Source: Actinomycetota bacterium
GTDB lineage: Bacteria > Actinomycetota > Acidimicrobiia > Acidimicrobiales > Iamiaceae
Length of the DNA stretch: 64,000 nucleotides
Direction: 5' to 3'
NCBI GenBank assembly: GCA_016185275.1
Contig: JACPNX010000006.1
Span: forward strand, 44,751 to 108,750
Part shown: one piece after another, positions 25,408 through 33,985 of the stretch
Position numbering within the stretch: position 1 is the first letter of the stretch
Layout: each line of letters begins with the position of its first letter
Translations under genes and position numbers: made by a program
Notes under the pieces: generated by a model
Told to the model about the DNA's origin: nothing
Seen by the model: the letters and a program-made list of their open reading frames with translations, nothing else
Database searches by the model: none

Positions 25408-28209
25408 ATGGCCGACGTCCCGGCCGCCGGCGGCGGGCACCAGGCGCCGTCCCGGACCGCTGCGGAGCCCGACCTGGCTCCCGAGGACCCGGCCGCACCC
25501 GGGTTCCCGGCCCAGTGGGAGGCCGACGTCGTGCTCACCGACGGCGGCACCATGCACCTTCGACCCATCCGGCCGGACGACGCCGCCCGCATCGAGCGCT
25601 TCCACGAACGGCAGTCGCCCGAGAGCATCTACTTCCGCTACTTCAGCCCCCGTCCCCGGCTCACCAGCCGGGACCTCGAGCGCTTCACCAACGTGGACTA
25701 CGTCGACCGGATGGCCTTCGTCGGGCTCGTCGGCGACGAGCTGGTCGGGGTCGCCCGCTACGACCGCTTCCCGGGGCGCACCGACGCCGAGGTGGCCTTC
25801 TTCGTGGACGACGCCCATGCCGGGCGCGGCATCGCCACTGTGCTTCTCGAGTACCTGGCCGCACGCGGTCGAGAGGTCGGGCTCGCCCGGTTCAGCGCCA
25901 CGGTGCTGCCCCAGAACCGGCGGATGCAGTCGGTGTTCCGTCAGGCCGGCTTCGCCGTGACCAGCCGCTTCGCCGACGGCGTGGTGGAGGTGGAGTTCCC
26001 CATCGAGCCCACGCCCGAAGCGCTCGCGGCCATGGAGGCGAGGGCCAAGCAGGCCGAGGCGAGGTCGGTGGCCCGCCTGCTCAGCCCACGCTCGATCGCC
26101 GTCGTCGGCGCGTCCCGCCACGAGGGAACGCTCGGGTACGAGCTGCTCCGCCATCTGGTGGCCGGCGGCTTCACCGGCCCCGTCCACCCGGTGAACCGGG
26201 AGGCGTCGGTGGTCTCCAGCATCCGAGCCGTCCCGTCGGTGCTCGACATCCCGGGCGACGTCGACCTGGCCGTCATCGCCGTCCCCGCCGAGGAGGTCCC
26301 CGAGGTGGTGGCGCAGTGCGGGCGCAAGCGCGTCCTCGGTCTCGTGGTGATCTCCGAGGGGTTCGCCGAGACCGGGCCCGAGGGTGCCGAGGCGGAGAGA
26401 CGGCTGGTGGAGCAGGCCCGGGGGCTGGGCATGCGCTTGATCGGCCCCAACACGATGGGCGTCATCAACTCCGACCCGCAGGTGCGCATGCACGCCACGT
26501 TCCTCGACGTGCACCCGGCGCCCGGGCCGGTCGGCTTCTCGTCGCAGTCGGGCACCGTGGGCGCGGCCGTGCTCGAGCATCTGCGCGCCGAGGGGGTCGG
26601 CGTGTCGACGTTCGTCGCCACCGGCAACAAGGGCGACGTCTCCGGCAACGACCTCCTGCAGCACTGGGAGGACGACGAGCGCACCGAGATGGTGATGCTC
26701 TACCTGGAGTCGTTCGGCAACCCGCGCAACTTCACCCGCATCGCCCGCCGCGTGGCCCGGCGCAAACCGATCCTGGCGGTCAAGGCCGGGCGGGGCCCGA
26801 GGCCCTGGCGCGAGGGCAGCGGCGTCGATCGGCGCGACGAGCTCGGAGCCGGTGATCCGGCGGTCCTGGGATGGCCCGCCGATGCGACGGTCGACGCCAT
26901 GCTCCGCCAGACCGGTGTCATCCGGGCCGCCACCCTCGAGGAGCTCTTCGGACTGGTGAGGCTGCTCGCCCACCAGCCGCTGCCGAAGGGTGACCGGGTC
27001 GCGGTGCTCACCAACTTCTGGGGCCCGGCCGTGCTGGCGGCGGACGCGTGCGTCGCCAACGGCCTGCGGGTCCCCGAGCTGGGACCTGCGACCCGCGCCG
27101 CGCTGGCGGCGCGGGCCCACCCTCGTGCCCGGTTGGCGAACCCCGTCGAGCTCACGGCCGACGCCGGACCCGACGAGGTGGCCGCGGCGGCCTCGGTGCT
27201 GCTCGCCAGCGACGACGTCGACGCGCTCATCGCCGTCCACGCTCCGCCGCTCGGAGGCGGCACCGAGCAGGTGGCCGCCGCGCTCGCCGAAGCGTGCGCG
27301 CGCGAGCCGGGCAAGCCGGTCGTGGCCTCGTTCCTCGCGCAGGGGCCGTGGCCGGTCGTGCGCGCCGGCGCGGTCGCCGTGCCGGTGTACCCGTTCCCCG
27401 AGGGTGCCGCGCTGGCGCTCGGCCGGGTCGCCGCCTACGCGGCCTGGCGGAGCCGGCCCGGGGGCGAGGTGGTCGACCTTTCCGGCACCGATGCTGCGGA
27501 GGCTCGCGCCGTCGCCGACGACCTGCTGCACAGCTCGGCCGAGACGGGTTTGACGGGCTGGATCGACCCGAGCGATGCGGTCCGCCTGCTGGCCACGCAC
27601 GGCATCGAGCCGGTGGCCCAACGTCTCGTCGACGGGCCCGACGACGCGATCGAGGTCGCTCGGTCGATCGGCTACCCGGTCGCGCTGAAGGCGTGGGGCG
27701 TCGACCGGCCGAGCAAGACCGAGGCGGGCGGTGTGGCGGTCGACGTCCACGGCGACGCCGAGCTGCGCGCCGCCTTCGCGCGCATGGCCCGCCGGCACGG
27801 AGCGGCGATGCGCCCCGCGCTCGTCCAGGCGATGGCCGTGGCCGGTGCCGACGTGGCCGTGGAGGTGCACCAGCACCCGGCTCTCGGCTCGGTCCTCACC
27901 GTCGGCCCCGCGGGCGGAGGGGACGCAGAGCTGCGCGTGGTGCCGCTGACGGATCTCGACGCCGAGCGCGTCCTCGACGGTCCCGCGCTGTGGCGCTGCC
28001 TGGCCCCGGTGGACGCCGCGGGCAAGGCCGCGCTGGCCGAGCTCGTGCTGCGCCTGTCGGCCCTCGGCGACGCGGTGCCGGAGGTGGCCGACCTCAGGCT
28101 GGACCCGGTCATGGTGTCGGCTGGGCGGGCCACGCCGACCGACGTGCGGTTGCGCCTGGCGCCATGGCCGCGGCGTCCCGCCGTGCGCCGGCTCGGCGCA
28201 CCGGACTGA
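25408..28209 (+). CDS. Pat-type protein acetyltransferase: GNAT fused to acyl-CoA-synthetase (ADP-forming)-like and ATP-grasp domains
   Basis: A 933-aa fusion. Residues about 40-200 form a GNAT domain (MHLRPIRPDDAARIERFHER.., VDDAHAGRGIATVLLEYL). About 215-660 resembles the CoA-binding and ligase domains of NDP-forming acyl-CoA synthetase (RSIAVVGASRHEGTLG, GPNTMGVIN, GFSSQSGTVG). About 700-930 is ATP-grasp-like. This order is that of actinobacterial Pat enzymes, which silence acyl-CoA synthetases by lysine acetylation. The active-site region where true ligases have SHTGALAG reads EGSGVDRRDELGAGD, so the phospho-histidine is missing and the ligase half is probably regulatory. The start at 25408 excludes a long antisense-derived extension. 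It is followed 44 nt later by the quinone reductase. Confidence 0.9.
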   Translation: MADVPAAGGGHQAPSRTAAEPDLAPEDPAAPGFPAQWEADVVLTDGGTMHLRPIRPDDAARIERFHERQSPESIYFRYFSPRPRLTSRDLERFTNVDYVDRMAFVGLVGDELVGVARYDRFPGRTDAEVAFFVDDAHAGRGIATVLLEYLAARGREVGLARFSATVLPQNRRMQSVFRQAGFAVTSRFADGVVEVEFPIEPTPEALAAMEARAKQAEARSVARLLSPRSIAVVGASRHEGTLGYELLRHLVAGGFTGPVHPVNREASVVSSIRAVPSVLDIPGDVDLAVIAVPAEEVPEVVAQCGRKRVLGLVVISEGFAETGPEGAEAERRLVEQARGLGMRLIGPNTMGVINSDPQVRMHATFLDVHPAPGPVGFSSQSGTVGAAVLEHLRAEGVGVSTFVATGNKGDVSGNDLLQHWEDDERTEMVMLYLESFGNPRNFTRIARRVARRKPILAVKAGRGPRPWREGSGVDRRDELGAGDPAVLGWPADATVDAMLRQTGVIRAATLEELFGLVRLLAHQPLPKGDRVAVLTNFWGPAVLAADACVANGLRVPELGPATRAALAARAHPRARLANPVELTADAGPDEVAAAASVLLASDDVDALIAVHAPPLGGGTEQVAAALAEACAREPGKPVVASFLAQGPWPVVRAGAVAVPVYPFPEGAALALGRVAAYAAWRSRPGGEVVDLSGTDAAEARAVADDLLHSSAETGLTGWIDPSDAVRLLATHGIEPVAQRLVDGPDDAIEVARSIGYPVALKAWGVDRPSKTEAGGVAVDVHGDAELRAAFARMARRHGAAMRPALVQAMAVAGADVAVEVHQHPALGSVLTVGPAGGGDAELRVVPLTDLDAERVLDGPALWRCLAPVDAAGKAALAELVLRLSALGDAVPEVADLRLDPVMVSAGRATPTDVRLRLAPWPRRPAVRRLGAPD

Positions 28210-28253
28210 TCGACGCGGCACCGCCCGCAGCCGGCGCCGCGTACCGTCCTCGC

Positions 28254-29240
28254 ATGCGAGCGATCGTCCTCGAGTCCCACGGCGGACCGGAAAGCCTCGT
28301 CCTGCGTGACGTGCCCGACCCTGTGCCCGGTCCGGAGGAGGTGGTGGTCGACGTGGTCGCCGCCGCGCTCAACCGCGCCGACCTCCTCCAGCGCATGGGG
28401 CTCTACCCGGAGCCGGGGCCGGCCCGGGCCCACGAGATCCCCGGCCTGGAGGTGGCCGGTCGGGTCAGCGCGACGGGCGACCGGGTGTCCACCTGGCGGC
28501 ACGGTGATGCGGTGATGGGCATCGTCTCGGGCGGCGGTTACGCCGAGCGCATCGCGGTGCACGAGCGCCAGCTCATGGCCGTGCCGGACGCGGTGGGGCT
28601 GGCGGATGCCGCCGCCATCCCGGAGGTGTGGATCACGGCGTGGGACGCGCTGGTGCCGCAGGGAGGTCTGACCGCGGGCCGGTGGGCGCTCGTGCACGCC
28701 GGCGCCTCCGGGGTCGGTTCGGCCGCCATCCAGCTCGCCCGGGTCCTCGGCGGGCACGTCGTCACCACCGCGTCGGCCGGAAAGCTCGGCGCCTGCGTGG
28801 CCCTCGGCGCCGACGTGGCCGTGGACTACACGACCGAGGACTTCGTCGCCGCCTGCCGTGACGCGACCGGCGGGCGTGGTGTGGACGTCGTGCTGGACGT
28901 GGTCGGCGGCGACTACCTCGACCGCAACGTCCGGGCGCTGACCGTGGGAGGCACCGTCGTGCAGGTCGGCGTGATGGGCGGCGGGCGTACCTCGTTCGAC
29001 CTCGGCGCGCTGCTGCCCAAGCGGGCGTCCGTGCGCGGCACCGTGCTGCGGGCGCGGCCGATCGAGGAGAAGATCGCGGTGACCCAGCGCTTCGCGCGCG
29101 AGGTGTTGCCGCTGTTCGCCGAAGGCCGGCTCCGGCCGGTCATCGACCGGCGCTTCGCGCTGCACGACGTGGCGGACGCGCATCGCCACATGGAGGCCAA
29201 CGCCAACGTCGGCAAGGTGCTCCTCGACGTCAGCGGTTGA
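28254..29240 (+). CDS. NAD(P)H quinone oxidoreductase (PIG3-like MDR family)
   Basis: A 328-aa medium-chain dehydrogenase/reductase without structural zinc cysteines, of the TP53I3/PIG3 quinone-oxidoreductase subgroup. Seen: MRAIVLESHGGPESL at the N-terminus, NRADLLQRMGLYPEP, the nucleotide-binding stretch HAGASGVGSAAIQLA, VDVVLDVVGGDYLDRN and a C-terminal HRHMEANANVGKVLL. It would reduce quinones or enones with NADPH. The gene follows the Pat-like fusion in the same direction and converges on the rhomboid gene with 21 nt between stops. Confidence 0.93.
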   Translation: MRAIVLESHGGPESLVLRDVPDPVPGPEEVVVDVVAAALNRADLLQRMGLYPEPGPARAHEIPGLEVAGRVSATGDRVSTWRHGDAVMGIVSGGGYAERIAVHERQLMAVPDAVGLADAAAIPEVWITAWDALVPQGGLTAGRWALVHAGASGVGSAAIQLARVLGGHVVTTASAGKLGACVALGADVAVDYTTEDFVAACRDATGGRGVDVVLDVVGGDYLDRNVRALTVGGTVVQVGVMGGGRTSFDLGALLPKRASVRGTVLRARPIEEKIAVTQRFAREVLPLFAEGRLRPVIDRRFALHDVADAHRHMEANANVGKVLLDVSG

Positions 29241-29261
29241 GCCGCCCGCGGAGGCGTGCGG

Positions 29262-30062
29262 TCAGGCCTTCGCCGCCCACGGAGCCGGGTTGGGCTCGAC
29301 CGACGGGGACGCCGCTCGCCGGCGGGCGCGGTCGACGAGGGCGACGGGCAGCGCCACCAGGGCGCCGGCGACCATCCCGCCCGCATGCGCCAGCCAGGCG
29401 ACCTGCGTCTGGTCCGAGGTGAGGAACTGGGTGACGAAGAACAGCCCGAGGATCGTCCAGGCCGGCAGGTGGACGACCTGGAACGGCTGCCAGAGGATGG
29501 CGGTGAGCACCCGGGCCCGGGGACGGAACACGAGGTACGCGCCCATGACGCCGGCGATCGCGCCCGACGCGCCCAGCAGAGGCACTGCGCTGCCCCAATG
29601 GAACGTCGCGTACGTGATCGTGGCGGCCACCCCGGTCGCCAGGTACAGCAGCAGGAACGCCGCATGGCCCAGCCGGTCCTCGACGTTGGCCCCGAAGACC
29701 CACAGGAACAACATGTTGCCGGCGAGGTGCAGCACGCTGGCGTGGATGAACATGGCGGTCAGCAGGGAGACCAGCACGACCTTGCCGCTCGGCAGCGACG
29801 AGCGGGGAGGCTGCGAGGTCCCGCACCGCACGCCGCTGGCGAGGGACCGGTTGTGGCGCACCTCGCACGGGATCACCCCCCAGCGATAGGTGAACGACGT
29901 CTCCTGGACCGCCGCCGCGCGCCGGTCGAGCGCCGACGACGGCGGGTTCTGCAACGACGCCGGCTGCAGGAACAGGAAGACGATCACGTCGATGGCCATC
30001 AGGGTCAGCGTCACCCGGGGCCGCCGCCTCCGCGGCGTGTCGTCCCGCAGGGGAAGCGCCAC
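29262..30062 (-). CDS. Rhomboid-family intramembrane serine protease
   Basis: A 266-aa polytopic protein with six or so helices and the rhomboid core: HLAGNMLFLWVFG (oxyanion His and Asn), GASGAIAGVMGAYLV (catalytic GxSG serine) and HAGGMVAGAL (catalytic His). A Cys-containing external loop (IPCEVRH..VRCGTS) lies between the first two helices, as in many actinobacterial rhomboids. It starts with GTG overlapping the RDD gene stop by one nt (TAGTG) and is the last gene of the citrate synthase, RDD, rhomboid string. Substrate unknown. Confidence 0.93.
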   Translation of the reverse strand: MALPLRDDTPRRRRPRVTLTLMAIDVIVFLFLQPASLQNPPSSALDRRAAAVQETSFTYRWGVIPCEVRHNRSLASGVRCGTSQPPRSSLPSGKVVLVSLLTAMFIHASVLHLAGNMLFLWVFGANVEDRLGHAAFLLLYLATGVAATITYATFHWGSAVPLLGASGAIAGVMGAYLVFRPRARVLTAILWQPFQVVHLPAWTILGLFFVTQFLTSDQTQVAWLAHAGGMVAGALVALPVALVDRARRRAASPSVEPNPAPWAAKA

Positions 30063-31219
30063 TATCCGGCCCCGGTGGACCGGCGGATCACGACGGTGCG
30101 CCCGGCGAGGTCGTGCGGGCCGCGCCCCGACGGTGACAGCCGCATCCAGACGAGCAGGACCGGGATACCGATCAGCTGGACGCCCGGGGCCAGCGCCAGC
30201 AGGCCGAGCACGGCGGCGCGCGCGAATGCTCGAGCCGGGGCCGGAGGTTCACCGGTGGCGGGGTCGACGACGGCGAGGCCGGCTCGCCGGTGCCCTGCGG
30301 TCGCCCCCGCGCGGGCGATCCGCACGGTCTCGTCGGCGACGAACGCCGCGAACCACAACGTCCCCAGCAGCACCTGCCACCGGAAGCCGACCGCCGCTGC
30401 CGCCACGCCGACGACGAGCAGACCCAACAGGAGCAGGGGGGCGTCGTCCAACCGGGCCACCCGCGCCCGGCGGCGCTGCTCGGGGCGCGCGAGCGGGCCC
30501 CATGCGGTCGTCGTGGGGGGCTCGACGTCGTCGGCGAGGCGCTCGACATCGGCCGCGCTCAACGTCGGTGCGACCGAACGGTCGACGACCACCGTGCCCG
30601 CCAACCGGTCCGGGATGCCACGGTGGAGGGACGCCGTTGCGGTGGACACGACGAGGGCCGTGAAGCCGGCTCCCAGCAGGAGCAGGGTGGCGGCGGCGGC
30701 TCTCGGGTTGGCCGCCGTCGCCAGCGCCAGCAGCGGCAACGAGAAGCCGGCCAGCTCGCCGAGGGCGACGACGATGGCGCGCAGCAGCGCCGCCGTGGCG
30801 GTGAGCACGGCCTCGTCCACCTCGAGCACCCGCAGCCCGGCCACCCGCTTGCCTGGTGTGGCACCGCCGAGCAACGTCGCCCCGGCCTCGTAGGTCACGA
30901 TCAGCGCACCGGCCACCAGCAGGCGGGCGAACAGGCGGGTGCCGTCGACGACCGCGGTGCCGGCGAGGACCAGTACGAGTCCGACCAGCGCATCCATGAG
31001 GCGCGCGCCCACGCGGCGCCACACCGTCGGTATGGGAGCCACGGCGGTCGGGTCGGGCGCGGGCAGCCACGGGTTCGGCGCCCGCCGGGGCAGCGGGGGT
31101 CGCCAGGTGGCGCCCGGGTGGGGCCACGCAGGAGCGGGCTGGGGCCACGCGCTCGGTGGCTGCGGCCACGCCGTCGGCGGCGCAGGATGCGCGCCCGGCG
31201 GCTGCGGGGCGACCGCCAC
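30062..31219 (-). CDS. RDD-family membrane protein with two RDD-like domains
   Basis: Membrane protein of unknown transport or sensing role. A Pro/Trp-rich N-terminus (PTAWPQPPSAWPQPAPAWP) precedes a first RDD domain (RRVGARLMDALVGL.., GGATPGKRVAGLRVLEV), a central loop, and a second RDD-like unit (FRWQVLLGTLWFAAFV.., AGHRRAGLAVVDPATGE..). Start uncertain: GTG at 31219 is the first ordinary start, but the frame stays open with coding-like composition up to the citrate synthase stop, including four AHPP repeats. The true start may therefore be further upstream, perhaps a non-standard CTG overlapping the gltA stop at 31368. It overlaps the rhomboid gene by 1 nt. Confidence 0.75.
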   Translation of the reverse strand: MAVAPQPPGAHPAPPTAWPQPPSAWPQPAPAWPHPGATWRPPLPRRAPNPWLPAPDPTAVAPIPTVWRRVGARLMDALVGLVLVLAGTAVVDGTRLFARLLVAGALIVTYEAGATLLGGATPGKRVAGLRVLEVDEAVLTATAALLRAIVVALGELAGFSLPLLALATAANPRAAAATLLLLGAGFTALVVSTATASLHRGIPDRLAGTVVVDRSVAPTLSAADVERLADDVEPPTTTAWGPLARPEQRRRARVARLDDAPLLLLGLLVVGVAAAAVGFRWQVLLGTLWFAAFVADETVRIARAGATAGHRRAGLAVVDPATGEPPAPARAFARAAVLGLLALAPGVQLIGIPVLLVWMRLSPSGRGPHDLAGRTVVIRRSTGAG

Positions 31220-31255
31220 CGGGTACGGCGCGGCATGCGCCAGCGGGTCGTTCGG

Positions 31256-31303
31256 CGGGTGGGCCGGCGGGTGGGCCGGCGGGTGGGCCGGCGGGTGGGC
31301 CGG
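31256..31303. repeat. Four perfect 12-bp tandem repeats
   Basis: Unit CGGGTGGGCCGG, four copies without a mismatch, between gltA and the RDD domain. Read leftwards in the RDD frame it encodes His-Pro-Pro-Ala four times. Because the unit is a multiple of three, copy-number change would not break the frame. Confidence 0.85.
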
Positions 31304-31365
31304 CGCCGGGGTGACCGGTTGGTGCCAGGAGTCGGCGCCCGGGGGCGGGCCGGCGCTGCGCCCGC

Positions 31366-32634
31366 TCAGCGGCCGTCGATCCCGACGTAGTCGCGGACCT
31401 CGGCGCCCACGTAGAGCTGGCGCGGCCGGGCGATCTTCTGGTCCTGCTCCAGCAGTTCCTTCCAGTGGGCCAGCCAACCGGAGACCCGCGGGATGGCGAA
31501 CAGGACGGTGAACATCTCGATGGGAAAGCCCATCGCCTGGTAGATCAGCCCGGAATAGAAGTCGACGTTCGGGTAGAGCTTGCGGCTCGTGAAGTACTCG
31601 TCCGACAGGGCGACCTCCTCGAGCTTGAGGGCGATGTCGAGCAGCGGGTTCTTGCCGGTTATCTCGAAGACCTCGTCCGCGGTGCGCTTGATGATCGTCG
31701 CCCGCGGGTCGTAGTTCTTGTAGACGCGGTGCCCGAAGCCCTGCAGCCTGCCCTTGCCGGCCTTGACGCCCTTCACGAAGTCGTCGACGTTGTCGATGGA
31801 ACCGATCTCGGTGAGCATGCGGATCACCTGCTCGTTGGCGCCGCCGTGGCGGGGTCCGTAGAGCGCGGCCGCAGCCGCCGCCGTCGCCGAGTAGGGGTCG
31901 GCGTGCGACGAGCCGACCATGCGCATCGTGGCCGTGCCGCAGTTGAGCTCGTGGTCGGCGTGGAGGATGAAGAGGACGTCGAGGGCGTGCGCGAGGGCCG
32001 GGTTGGCGTCGTAGCGCGGTTCGGCGATCTTCCACATCATCGAGAGGAAGTTGGAACAGAAGTCGAGGGAGTTGTCGGGGTACACGAACGGCATGCCGAC
32101 GCTGAACCGGTGGCACGCGGCGGCGAGGGTCGGCATCTTGGCGATCAGCCGCACGATCTGCTTGTAGCGCACGTCGGGGTCCGCGATCTGCTTCGCCTCG
32201 GGGTAGAACGTCGACAGCGCAGCCAAGGCGGAGACGAGCATTCCCATCGGGTGGGCGTCGTAGTGGAAGCCCTCGAGGAAGCGCTTGCGCACGTTCTCGT
32301 GGATGAACGTGTGGTAGGTGACGTCGTGGACCCAGTCCTCGAACTGGTCGTGGGTCGGCAGCTCGCCGAACACGAGGAGGTAGGCCACCTCCAGGTAGGT
32401 GGAGTGCTCCGCGAGTTGCTCGATCGGGTAGCCGCGGTAGCGCAGGATCCCGGCATCGCCGTCGATCTCCGTGATGGCGCTGCTGGTGGCCGCCGTCTGG
32501 GTGTAGCCGGAGTCCGCGAACCAGATGTTGCCGAGCAGCTTCTTCCACTCCGTGGCGTCGACACCCCCGTTGATGATCGGGATCTCGATCGTCTCGCCCG
32601 TGCGATTGTCGGTGATCGTCACGCTCTCGGTCAC
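31366..32634 (-). CDS. gltA: Citrate synthase
   Basis: Condenses acetyl-CoA and oxaloacetate to citrate at the entry of the TCA cycle. The 422-aa protein has the hexameric-type N-terminal beta domain (TITDNRTGETIEIPI) and all catalytic elements: LHADHELNCGT, PRHGGANE, GFGHRVYKNYDPR and LYPNVDFYSG, with catalytic His, His and Asp. It starts with GTG and has a GGGAG site. A TACGAT hexamer read leftwards at 32731-32726 could be its -10 element. The LysR gene lies 170 nt upstream in the same direction; RDD and rhomboid genes follow. Confidence 0.97.
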   Translation of the reverse strand: MTESVTITDNRTGETIEIPIINGGVDATEWKKLLGNIWFADSGYTQTAATSSAITEIDGDAGILRYRGYPIEQLAEHSTYLEVAYLLVFGELPTHDQFEDWVHDVTYHTFIHENVRKRFLEGFHYDAHPMGMLVSALAALSTFYPEAKQIADPDVRYKQIVRLIAKMPTLAAACHRFSVGMPFVYPDNSLDFCSNFLSMMWKIAEPRYDANPALAHALDVLFILHADHELNCGTATMRMVGSSHADPYSATAAAAAALYGPRHGGANEQVIRMLTEIGSIDNVDDFVKGVKAGKGRLQGFGHRVYKNYDPRATIIKRTADEVFEITGKNPLLDIALKLEEVALSDEYFTSRKLYPNVDFYSGLIYQAMGFPIEMFTVLFAIPRVSGWLAHWKELLEQDQKIARPRQLYVGAEVRDYVGIDGR

Positions 32635-32803
32635 GTTCGCTCCCGGCTGGTTCGTGTCGCGTTAGGTGGCCCCCGGCGGCCGCCGTGCAGGGCAGGGCGC
32701 AGCACCGGTCCGTTCCTCTGCCCGCATCGTACCGGCGCGATGCCCGGCCGCAGGCCGCCGGCCTCGGCCACTGCTGCTGGTGCGGCCGCTGCTGCCGGCA
32801 TGG

Positions 32804-33724
32804 TCAGGCGGCCGGTACCGCCAGCCGCAGACCCGGATGGTGCCGGCCCTCGCTCGCCACGACGTCGCGCAGCACGTCGCGCAGGGCCCGCGCCGGAGCG
32901 GCCAGGAGCGCCCGCCGGCGGGTGGCCACGCCGACCGATCGGGGGGTCAGCCCTCGCACGGTGACGCGGCGCCATGCCGCCGAGTTGCGCCGGGGCACGG
33001 CACTGGTCGGCAGGATGGCCGGTCCGAAGCCCTCGAAGGCAAGGTTGGCGATCAGGTTGATGCCGTCGACCTCCGCCATCGCCTCGAGCGCGACGCCGGC
33101 GCGGGCGGCGTCTTCGTCGAGGTCGTCGCGGAAGCCCGTCCCGACCGGCTCGAGGATCAGCGGGTGCCCGCCGAGATCGGCGATCTGCACCTCGCGCGCA
33201 GCGGCGAGCGGGTGGCCCGTGGGCACGACCAGCACGCGGTCCTCGACGAAGAGCGCCTCGACCTCCAGCTCGGGGTCGCGCACGGGGAGGTTCACGACCG
33301 AGAGGTCGAGGCGGCCCTGGACGAGCTGGGGCCGGAGCGAGGTGGTGGACGCGTCCACCACCACGACGTGCACCGCCGGGTGGCGCTCGGCCATGGCCCG
33401 CAGCAGAGGGACGACGAGCCAGCGCCCCGTCGATCCGATCATCCCGAGGCGCACCGCCCCCGACACCTGAGATGTGGCCGACGCGATGTCCGCCGTGAGC
33501 GCCTCCAACTCGGCGCCGATGCGCCGGGCCCGCGCGGCCACGACGTCACCGGAGTCGGTCAGCCGCCCCGTCGAGCGGTCCACGAGCGACACCCCCAGCT
33601 CGCGCTCGAGGCGGGCGACATGGGCCGACACGTTGGACTGGACGGTGTGGAGCGCCCGGGCGGCGGCCGAGAAGGACCCGTGGTCGGCGATGGCGCCGAC
33701 GGCCGCGAGCTGGCGAAGATCCAT
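32804..33724 (-). CDS. LysR-family transcriptional regulator
   Basis: A 306-aa LTTR with the N-terminal winged helix (MDLRQLAAVGAIADHGSFSAAARALHTVQSNVSAHVARLERELGV) and a two-lobed effector domain (GSTGRWLVVPLLRAM.., LDLSVVNLPVRDPE.., FGPAILPTSAV). The start at 33724 fits the family; an in-frame GTG at 33742 adds six residues. It is divergent from the HAD-PlsC gene over a 261-nt region that contains inverted ACCG/CGGT and GACC/GGTC arms (about 33762-33785) suitable for LTTR binding. Downstream in the same direction is gltA, a possible target by position only. Confidence 0.92.
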   Translation of the reverse strand: MDLRQLAAVGAIADHGSFSAAARALHTVQSNVSAHVARLERELGVSLVDRSTGRLTDSGDVVAARARRIGAELEALTADIASATSQVSGAVRLGMIGSTGRWLVVPLLRAMAERHPAVHVVVVDASTTSLRPQLVQGRLDLSVVNLPVRDPELEVEALFVEDRVLVVPTGHPLAAAREVQIADLGGHPLILEPVGTGFRDDLDEDAARAGVALEAMAEVDGINLIANLAFEGFGPAILPTSAVPRRNSAAWRRVTVRGLTPRSVGVATRRRALLAAPARALRDVLRDVVASEGRHHPGLRLAVPAA

Positions 33725-33985
33725 CGCAGGTGATGATGCCACCTATCGCTAAGAACTGTTGGACCGATGACCGTCCGGTAGGTCATGCTCGTCGCAGCAA
33801 GCGGTTCGGGAACACCGGTTTCTCTCCCTCCGGGTCCCGGGCCGACGGTGCCGGAGCGCTCCCCCCGCTCCTGCGACGACGACAGGGGCCCGGCCATTCC
33901 CCCGGCCGGGTCCCTCGTCGCGCTCGGCCCCGGTCACCGGCACACGCCCGTGGGTCGTGGCGGCAGGGGGGTAACCTCGCCGCGC

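Noticed and set aside
31256..31303. Tandem repeats considered as a CRISPR-like array
   Set aside because: Units are 12 bp, contiguous and have no spacers; they encode a Pro-rich linker.
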